Both the position numbers and the translations under genes were made by a program. A stretch of 64,000 bases of DNA, from assembly GCA_036172665.1 (NCBI GenBank), contig CM069874.1, forward strand, positions 52,000,707 through 52,064,706, written 5' to 3'. This DNA is from Prosopocoilus inquinatus. Taxonomy: Eukaryota > Arthropoda > Insecta > Coleoptera > Lucanidae. Positions 56,351 through 64,000 of the stretch are shown piece after piece. Below the pieces are notes generated by a model that was not told the DNA's origin, made no database searches, and saw only the letters and a program-made list of their open reading frames with translations. Each line of letters opens with the position of its first letter. The first letter of the stretch is position 1.

Positions 56351-57997
56351 CAGGGTGGATTAAATTCGATGTCTCTTATGGGCATCTCCGTAATTATAAG
56401 TGATAGAAAGAAACTAGTGGCCAAGTCCCGATCTCTTTTTTGGAGATTAAGTCAATAGCGTAAACAAAAATTGGCTATCTTCTTTTGTTTTCAAGTTATG
56501 ACCAAAAATTGACATTTTCGACCTTTCGGTCATATCTCGTTTATTTCTAGAGATATTAGAAAACTGTTTGATCATTATTAGGACACTTTTTGGAATACAA
56601 TTCAGTGGTGTAGTTACTTTTTTAATATTTACTTAAATTTTCAAGTTACAAAGTTATATTTTTTTAAATAGAAATCATAGTAGGCAATGCCCTCATTAAA
56701 TAAAGATTTTTTTTCTGTTTTCAAAAATATATACTTTGTTGGGTTTATTTCTTATAATTAATAGGAAAAACTGTTATTTTTATTATTATCCTTGTGTAAA
56801 TATCCTAGTCTCAGTAGGCTGCACGAATACTCAACGTTTCACTATCGGTTTATAGCTTCGATAGGAAGAAACGTTGAACGTTCCTGTAATTTTCACAATG
56901 TCCTTTTAAAATTGAAAACAATTTTTATACAATTTCCATCGGACAAGAAACGACTTCAATAAAAAAATTTGTAATTGATGTCGACTCTTGTTCGATGAAA
57001 TATGTGAGAGAAAATAGTTTTTAAACTTTAAAACGGACACTGTGAAATCGCAAGAACACTCTACGTTTCGCTATCGCTTCATAGTTTCGTCAGGAGTGAA
57101 AAAATGTAAATAAACAAATTGTCAAGAGAAGCGAAAAGATAACATGATTTTGCACTAAAATACAAGTTGTTCGGATAAACATAAAGGTAATAATAACTAA
57201 ATTAGAACTGATTTAAGCTTTCTTTTTTTGTTTCTCTTGAGTTATATTTTATTAAAAACACGAAAAACAAAAACAAACACACAAACAGAAAAATATAACA
57301 AAATCGGACATGTATCAAACTAAATTTGCGTGCATTCATATTTAATAAAAACAAAAAAGCTTTTGCCAGATCGGTCGCGATGGGTGCTACATTTCTCAAA
57401 ACGGAATTTTGTAAAATAAAGTGAATATGAAATTCTTTACACGGCCAAAACTGTCTAAAGGTTTGAAAGTTCGTTAATATTTAATAAAAACAAAAAAAAA
57501 GTCGGCACTGCATTTAAGCCATCCTACTGAGACTAGGATTCGCAAGGCTAATAACAAAAATGGCATTTAATTATTAATTATAAGAAATAAACCCAACAAA
57601 GTATATATTTTTGGAAACAGAAAAATATCTCTATTTAATGAGGGCAACGATTACTATAATTTCCATTAAAAAAAAAATATAACTTTATGTTATATCTCGA
57701 AAGTTTAAGTAAATATTAAAAAAGTAACTACACCACTGAATTGTATTCCAAAAAGTGTCCTAATAATGATCAAAGAGTTTTCTAATATCTCTAGAAATAA
57801 ATGAGATATGACCGAAAAACGAAAAGTCGAAAATGGCAATTTTTGGCCATAACTTGAAAACAAAAGAAGATAGCCAATTTTTGTTTACGCTATTGACTTA
57901 ATCTCCAAAAAAGAGATCGTGACTTGGTCACTAGTTTTTTTCTATCTCTTATAGTTACGGATATGCCCATAAGAGACATCGAATTTAATCCACCCTG
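56351..57997. mobile_element. 1.65-kb foldback with Penelope-end-like sequence in its centre
   Basis: The ends are CAGGGTGGATTAAATTCGAT on both sides (inverted), flanked by TA. The arms 56351 to about 56820 and about 57525 to 57997 are inverted copies at high similarity (CTCCAAAAAAGAGATC, TTGTTTACGCTATTGACTTA, CACTTTTTGGAATACAATTC). The centre contains two inverted hammerhead-like modules (56828-56935, 57010-57098). The minus frame 57202-57399 has no recognised domain. Confidence 0.85.
57056..57098 (-). other. Hammerhead-like motif with consensus CTGACGA and GAAAC
   Basis: On the minus strand: CACTC, CTGACGA, a CTAT...ATAG stem, GAAACGTA, GAGTG. The two conserved boxes match the hammerhead consensus (CUGANGA and GAAA), and the outer CACTC/GAGTG could pair. 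It was not folded computationally. Confidence 0.45.
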
Positions 57998-57999
57998 TA

Positions 58000-58685
58000 C
58001 AGCAAATAATAAGAAATTTGATTATCTTTTAAAGAACACCAATATTTTGATGGCCTATTGTACTGACAACAATTATTTACAAAGTCTAAAAAAGTGCCAT
58101 ATTTTTTTCGAATAATGGAGAATGGCGAATTGTTTTGCAGGAATTTCACGAAAATTTCTCCGGAGAATGCAAGATAACGCTGCGCTTAATTAACTTTATT
58201 ATGCACATTGGCTGCACATTTTATTAAATTCCGGATCAAACGTTGCCAGGTTGCGACTAGACAATATCTACGCGGGAGACCGCGTACCTCTGGGGTCCTA
58301 GCCGACTTCGATCCTGTCGCGTATTGTCCTCCAGCACACGTGCTGGAACCCCCGCGGCAATCACTACAAATTCCGCACGCTACCGTGTATGTAGTACCCC
58401 CTTAAGATTTTCACGTCTTCAATGCAAGTGCTTATTATTTGCTCCGAGAGGGTTGTAACTTTTCTGCTCCATCTAGCAAACAAGAATGTGTGTATAGGTA
58501 CCACTCTGGGAAGCGAGAAGAACAAAAAGCGTGTGAATTTGCTCCTTGAAATGGAAAACACTCGAACATGAATTGTGAGGAAGTTTGCTTGCCAAATTGA
58601 AAATTAGCAAGCGTTTAGAAAAAAAAACTGTAATAATAATTTTCGAGTTGAAGTTGAGTCGATACACAGCATTATATGTACATAT
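58000..58685. other. Anonymous interval with GC-richer centre
   Basis: 58230-58400 is non-repetitive and GC-richer (ACGCGGGAGACCGCGTACC is a hairpin-like word; CACACGTGCTGG). It could be host sequence. The plus frame 58208-58405 has no recognised domain. Confidence 0.35.
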
Positions 58686-59596
58686 GTACTATGATGCTCA
58701 ACAAAAACGATAGCCCTGCAAGCAAACTGCACCTTTATGAACATTGGGCGGAGCTAACTCGGACATTAAAATTGTTACTCGAATCTGGTCCGCTGTAATT
58801 TTATTGCTTCGGTTAAAGCTCGGGACGGTAAAAATATTATTAAACTACCCGCGTAAGCGTAATTCTTTTGAATACGACGGAAATACTTAGTGTTTAGTAA
58901 AAAAAATATTTTTCTTAAAGGTAATAGCATCTTATTAAACGATTTGTTTGATTCTTCAAACAGAAAGGTGTAAATATTAATTTTCAGTCAATTTGAAACA
59001 TTTATAATAAATCTTGTATTTTATAGAAATATTGGTTACTCATGGGAGGCTTAAGCTTCTTTGCAATCGTAAAACGAATTCGTCGAATTCATTTAGTCTT
59101 GGAAAATAAATTTGCATGGAACACAACAGGTATAGCAATGAGAGAGAGCATATGGAAACCTAGTGTACGTATGACTGAAACAGATAGAGAACCAAACGCT
59201 CCGAACGAATTAATTATTTCGCCTTAAATATTCATTCTGTTCTAATTTGTAGGAAAAGAAATAATTCTTTCCTTACACTCTAAAAACAGATAATTGCCAC
59301 GTAACCAAATATTATTACAGGCAACTAATAATTTGTTGCTCGCTTTTAGAATGTAGATATATATTGACTACCAATTATCTGATTTACTATTCGTTATAAT
59401 AAATTCAATTCAATCTTTTATAAAACATGAAAATCACACAATTGTTGAAAATTCAAAGAATTTGTTGCACAAATGCGTTAGACAAGAATCTACCACAATC
59501 ATTACATGTGTGACATGTTTTGCCATCAGCAAATCATTGAATCATTTTCAATATGACATACGATATGATATGATCGTATCAAAATATAATTTTAAT

Positions 59597-59631
<35 letters not shown>

Positions 59632-59711
59632 TAATAATCAGTTTATTAGGCACAAAGATAAATACAATTATTGCAATATATATAAAAACTCTAAACAAAA
59701 TTTGTGTGCTT

Positions 59712-59775
59712 AAAGTGTGTGAGGTCAGATGAACTAGTAGTAACTGTTCCCTGGTCTACCCCTCACTCACACTTT
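59712..59775 (-). other. 3' UTR hairpin of the second LINE
   Basis: The stem AAAGTGTGTGAGG / CCTCACTCACACTTT has a small inner stem (GAAC...GTTC). It lies about 75 bases from the microsatellite tail, comparable with 31825-31876 but with different sequence. Confidence 0.6.
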
Positions 59776-60009
59776 GCTATAAATATATTTTTTTTTTTTT
59801 GTTAATAATTTCCATATAATACAAAATATTGCAGTACAAGTTTCGAAAATTATAAGTACAGCTGTGGTAGAGTAACAAAAGCTGACATTTTTAAATCTAT
59901 TCTGGTTACACTTCTGATTTACATGCACACAATCCTAAATTATAATAAATGCACCAAAAGAACAACACAATAAATACCATAACCCAAAATAATAAATATT
60001 CTAATAATA

Positions 60010-60098
60010 ATAACATTTACAAGGTAACATAATATTTGTAAATCCAAATATTCTAATACAAATAACATTTACAAGGTAACATAATATTTGTAAATCTA
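60010..60098. repeat. Two tandem about 45-bp units in the LINE 3' region
   Basis: TAACATTTACAAGGTAACAT then AATATTTGTAAATC occurs twice, separated by CAAATATTCTAATA-type sequence. Confidence 0.85.
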
Positions 60099-60299
60099 CC
60101 TGTATAAATTAATTAATTGTATAATAATAAATTTTAATAAACTCATTAATTAAGATTTATTGAAAAAAAGAGCAGTTTTATAAAGTGTAAGTATCTTAAC
60201 AAATCAGAGAAATTAAGATTTAGATTTTTTTTTTTTTTAATGAAAGAAGAAAAAAAAAAAACAATATTCCTTCAACAAGAATGAAAAAAAAAGCTAGAT

Positions 60300-61827
60300 A
60301 CAAACTAAAGGTAATAAAAGTAAGATGCAATAGGACGTAAATCCTTAAATGTTTTGGGATTTCTATTTTTGGGTAACGGTAAAATACGTGCCTATTTCCA
60401 AATCTTTGGGAAAACACCATTTTCAATGCAAAAATTTATAATGTGTGTGAAAACAGGTAGTAAATAGGGACAACAAAAATATAATAGGTCAATGTTTAAA
60501 TTATCGATTCCGCTCGCTTTGGTAGAAAAACCCAGTAGTAATTTAGCAACAACATCTTCCGTCAAAGGAGAGAACTGAAAATTTTCACTACAATTGTAGT
60601 TATTGCAGTAGAAGTCCACAGTTTCAGGAAGTTCACAATCAGAAATATTTAAAGACTCGAGTAAGTAGTTATTTATTTTATGAGCATCGTTGAGCGTATC
60701 AGGAATAGCGCACTGACTGTTGCCACGTATGCCGAACTTTTTTAACTGGTTCCACATTAGTTTAGCATTACCATCGGTAATAATACGGTTAAGATAAGCT
60801 TTCTTTTCAGACCTGACTGCCACTGTTACCAAATTCCTTAAGGATTTATAATAAACCCAGTGTTCTTGTAGACGGTCCGTTTAAAACGAGATAAAGATTT
60901 GTCTCTAAGATTCGTCATGAACCGCACATTGTCAGTCATCCATGGTGACTGCTTGTTGTTGCTTTTAAATATTTTGAAGGGCATATGCAAATCAAAGAGC
61001 GAAAGTAAGTTGGCATTGAGAAAATCTATTTTACTGTTAATATTATCAAAATTATAAATCTCTTGCCACGAAATGGAAGCCAAATCATTATTAAAATCAG
61101 TTAGATTGATATTTTTAAAGTCACGATAAAAAAAGGTGATGGGAGTTGTATTTGTAGGTTTAATAAAAGTAGTTGTGCACCAAATTAAGGAGTGGTCGGA
61201 AACTTCATGAACATCAATAGTACCCGAGTTATCCACGGCATTATCTTTATTGGTAATAATAAGGTCAATAAGAGAGGCAGAATTTGTTGTGAAACGAGTT
61301 GGTTCACTAATAATTTGCTTTAAATTAAATGACTCTAAAATTTCTGAAAATTGGAGGGAATGACCTTCAAAAGGCGAAAGGAAGTTAATATTGAAGTCTC
61401 CTAGGATATAAATGTAATCATGAGACATAGATAATTTCAATAAGGTATCTTCAAAGTAAGGGAAAAATTCATGGAAATTATAATGTGGCGGTCTGTACAC
61501 TACACCAGCCAAAACTGAAGTAGATTCAATAAATAATTTCACCAACAAGTGCTCGATAAAAGGTGTGATCTCCGATTGAATCAGGGTAAATTTTATAGTC
61601 TTCTTAATAAAAATACCAATTCCACCACCCCTACTGGTACGATCACGTCTAACAAAAACATAATTTGCAATATGAAGTGAACCAGAGCTTATGTCATTAG
61701 AGAGCCAGGTTTCAGTTAAAAAGAGAAGATCGAAATCATTAGTTAAAATAACATCTTTAATTGCATCGAAGCCACTTAGAAGTGATCTGACGTTGAGATG
61801 AGCTATCCTTAAATACAGTTCACTCAT
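60300..61827 (-). pseudogene. LINE ORF2: intact endonuclease, frameshifted and truncated RT
   Basis: ATG at 61827 opens an apurinic-type endonuclease complete in 330 codons: RIAHLNVRSL, E in FLTETWLS, VYRPP, D/N in ILGDFNINFL, SLIDLIITN, and catalytic D/H in VSDHSLIW. This domain nicks the target. In the linker (RFKRTVYKNTG) a one-base frameshift near 60855 ends the frame at 60838. Homology goes on in the next frame as YYKSLRNLVTVAVRSEKKAY and through the RT fingers (KASGIDNLNIDLLY, FCIENGVFPKIWK) to a TAG at about 60392. It then continues as ARILPLPKNRNPK and DLRPIA before homology stops at about 60310. YxDD, thumb and C-terminus are deleted. The gene cannot make an RT. Confidence 0.85.
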
Positions 61828-62094
61828 GCGATATCCATATTAGAACTTAATCATAGGTAAATGAAATGACTCAGTATACTAAAAAATTAAATATTTTACA
61901 AGAGAGAAAAATTGTAAATTAAGAAGTAAAGTTTTAAAACCGAAAATTCAATTGCAGGAAAAAAAAACAGTGCTGTGAATCTAACAATTAAATTTAAAAA
62001 AAAGAATTTAAGCGGAGGATTTCGTAAACTACTTAAATGAGTAATGGGTACGTACTCTTAATAAGGCAATGGTGCGATAACTACTAAGTATTCA

Positions 62095-62577
62095 TTAAAA
62101 TGCTGCTCCTGTGGACGGTTTAGGATTAAGAAGTTCCATGTCGGTTTCGTTTTTAATCAAATGTGTTTTGTTTCTAAATCGAACATAGATATTACCATAA
62201 AAGGACCAAGAATTTTTTACGCCGACCTTTTCAGAAGCTTTATTCAGTAAATTTACTCTGGCTTTAGTAAGGTCTTCTTTAATTATCAGTCTCGAGCCTT
62301 TTAGTAATTTTTTATTTGCCAGGACACTACGACTCATACCATGCGTTGTGAATTTAACTATTATGGTCCACTTCTTCTTGCTGGCGTTATCTCCAGTTGC
62401 GTCATTTTTACCAACTCTGTGGCAAGCATCGATGTCTTGATCTCGAACTTCCAGCTGCATCTTGTTTCGTAAAATTTCAAGAGTTTTGAGCTTGACATCT
62501 TCATCCGTTTCTTCATTCACGCCGAAAATTCTTACACAATTGCGACGGGAGTACTGTTCAAGCTGGTCAAGTTTCAG
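62095..62577 (-). pseudogene. LINE ORF1 (RNA-binding protein), 5'-truncated
   Basis: The sequence HLKLDQLEQYSRRNCVRIFG then VNEETDEDVKL, ACHRVGK, WTIIVKFTTHGMSRSVLANK and IYVRFRNKTHLI is the RRM-containing ORF1 protein found in many LINEs, which coats the element RNA. The open frame extends upstream to 62697, but the codons before 62577 come from the flanking dispersed repeat, so the present start is an accidental fusion and the native N-terminus (coiled coil) is lost. There are no stops within the LINE part. It ends at TAA 62095, about 270 bases before the endonuclease start. Confidence 0.82.
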
Positions 62578-62880
62578 ATGCAAAGTTCTTTTGCTATAAC
62601 TATAAAGCATTTCGTTTTTCAGACAAACAAGTACTTGTTTGGTCATTTTAGAGATATCCGGTATAATATTATAAACGAAGTCACCTATTGCGTGCACGTG
62701 TATGCGTTCGTTTCTCTATGCATAATTTTTTCTAATGTTTATGCAATTTTACATTAATTTTCAAAATGTATTTGCTTTTTTAAGCGCTAATTTTGTTCTT
62801 TTTTATTCTTAAAAATGACAAATTCATGATTCAAAGAAAAATGGATGTGAGCGCTAATTTTACTGCCACTAAAAACGTGT

Positions 62881-64000
62881 AAGCTGTCACATTTAAAACG
62901 ACACGGTGTTTGTAAATGTGCATCTTGGATCTGTTGCATCTTTTTTTAGCATCCCATCACTATAATGTTAAATTATAATTAAATTAATATGGCTATTTAC
63001 CTCGTAAAATATTCTCCTCGCAAAATTTCTCATTGTTTCACGCTTCAGCACTAAATCGATTGTATTGATTTTAAGGTTAAACTGATGTTGTTTACTTTTG
63101 TGTGACTAACTTCACAGTTGTTATTGGACGAGTTTACATATACGATTACATGTTGTTTGTCTCTTTGTATTTTGATTTTGTCATTTACCACTTTAATGGA
63201 ATATTGCAACAATTTACATTGTAATTTATTCATCTGTTTATTTTCGTTCAGATTGATTTATAGAATTGGAAATACTGTATCATTGGGCTGCATTCGAAGT
63301 TCTTCGTCAAACGGCCTTACGTGTCTGAACCTACCCTCTCACACCTCATTGGTCGGATTAAGCTGAGCGGTGGGATTGGCCGACGATTTCAAACTTCGAG
63401 AGGCAGTTGCCGTTTTGAATCCTAGCCAATATGGTGGTTGTTTAAGTATTCATTTAAAAATTAACATTTAATTACCATTTTCTTGGTCATCCAAGTTAAT
63501 TTCACGCTTAATAATGTCTTTTGTTTCCCCATAAACATAAAGGGGTAAGTTAATTTCAATATTTCTTTCTTTTTCGTTGGATTTTTGCAAAAACATTGTG
63601 TTGCTATCGGAAGCTCGTGCCACGGCACTAATGGAAATTTTTCTTAGGAAAATCCGAGGGAGGTTTTACCTTTCCTTAAGTTAATTACTTCAGTCGAAAT
63701 CGTCCGTTGTCCAAGTGCTGAAATTCCTCCGTCGTTCATAACATATCAATCAATGAAATAGCGAAGAAATCGTTACCTTGCTGTCGCCTCCTTCACGAAG
63801 CATATTCCATCACCATATGGGCTATGATGAGCTGGAAAAAAAAACAGAAACTTCTGGCATTGGTTTGTATCGACAGTAGCAGGTCAAATTCTTCTTTTAT
63901 TTTACCCGGATATATTTGCGCTCTTCAAAACCATTCTTTCTAAGTAAATAAATTTATTCAATACCCTTCAGGATTTCATCACACATAAAATATTTACATA
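62881..64000. other. Anonymous AT-rich interval
   Basis: No gene is supported. 63285-63430 holds a less AT-rich stretch with an imperfect inverted arrangement (CATTGGTCGGATTAAGC / GGATTGGCCGACG), too weak to call an element. Confidence 0.35.

Larger units (their letters stand above)
59599..62579 (-). mobile_element. LINE inserted in repeat copy B, 5'-truncated and internally deleted
   Basis: The minus-strand element reads ORF1 (from 62579), endonuclease (61827-60838), start of reverse transcriptase (to about 60300), then directly a 3' UTR with a hairpin (59712-59775) and an (ATT)n tail, seen as (AAT)n at 59599-59638. Most of the polymerase is missing, while both the 5' part and the 3' tail are kept, so a deletion inside ORF2 is the simplest reading. 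It is of the same group as 31722-34176. Confidence 0.85.
58686..62880. repeat. Dispersed repeat, copy B (interrupted by a LINE)
   Basis: The left part 58686-59598 and right part 62580-62880 match copy A (1166-2745). The sequence of copy A is continuous across the point where copy B is split: CTTAATTATTCAAAGTTC in A against TTTTAATTAT...CAAAGTTC in B. This locates both edges of the inserted LINE. The ATG frame at 59042-59227 corresponds to the frame at about 1563-1730 in copy A, with a few amino-acid changes. Confidence 0.85.

Noticed and set aside
1..64000. CRISPR arrays, tRNA or rRNA genes, bacterial operons
   Set aside because: No regularly spaced repeats, no cloverleaf with the usual internal promoter boxes, and no rRNA sequence was recognised on reading; the content is eukaryotic.

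Overview
The window looks like a gene-poor, AT-rich stretch of an insect nuclear genome, possibly a beetle. That placement is inferred from the types of mobile elements and from many short elements ending in TACAGGGTGT-like sequence; it is not proven. No host protein-coding gene, tRNA or rRNA could be supported. Nearly everything recognisable is mobile DNA in several layers of nesting, and the DNA between is mostly AT-rich and anonymous.

Layout. 1-1160 is anonymous, with one promoter-like patch. 1166-2745 is the first copy of a dispersed repeat whose second copy lies at 58686-62880. 3700-5440 is a broken PIF/Harbinger element (Myb/SANT-like ORF plus HARBI1-like transposase) cut by a foldback insertion. 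6010-6560 is the tail of a LINE reverse transcriptase. 6756-9626 holds a MITE, a foldback element and a partial second copy of it. 10900-20660 is a GC-richer block of unidentified repeat-like DNA. A young, 5'-truncated R1-clade LINE (14490-19538, minus strand) sits inside it, bounded by a 14-bp target duplication. 22068-23369 is a mariner with two stop codons. 25495-30777 holds large palindromes, a degraded LINE split by an 804-bp element with an 8-bp duplication, and a foldback nested in a foldback. 31722-34176 is a LINE with an open RT frame and a microsatellite tail.

35661-37190 is a 1.5-kb foldback. 38315-39652 is a Tc1/mariner-superfamily transposon with one frameshift. 39760-42615 is a composite bounded by about 115-bp inverted repeats and containing a Tigger/pogo derivative and a mariner fossil. 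44536-45767 is a foldback with duplicated arms. 45950-47450 is strand-biased A-rich sequence. 48314-49635 is a TIR-bounded insertion. 50431-53519 is a Penelope-like element whose GIY-YIG domain is split by a 682-bp foldback inserted at TA. 54227-57997 holds two further long foldbacks, a small Harbinger-type MITE and Penelope-end-like hammerhead motifs. 59599-62579 is a second LINE of the 31722-34176 type, internally deleted, inserted in repeat copy B. 62880-64000 is anonymous.

How the parts relate. The DNA elements mostly duplicate TA and many share CAGGGTG-like or CCGGGTG-like ends, which suggests a common Tc1/mariner-type mobilising source. At least two LINEs share a 3' hairpin next to an (AAT)n tail. 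Several nestings can be ordered in time from target duplications and from reading frames that rejoin when the insert is removed.
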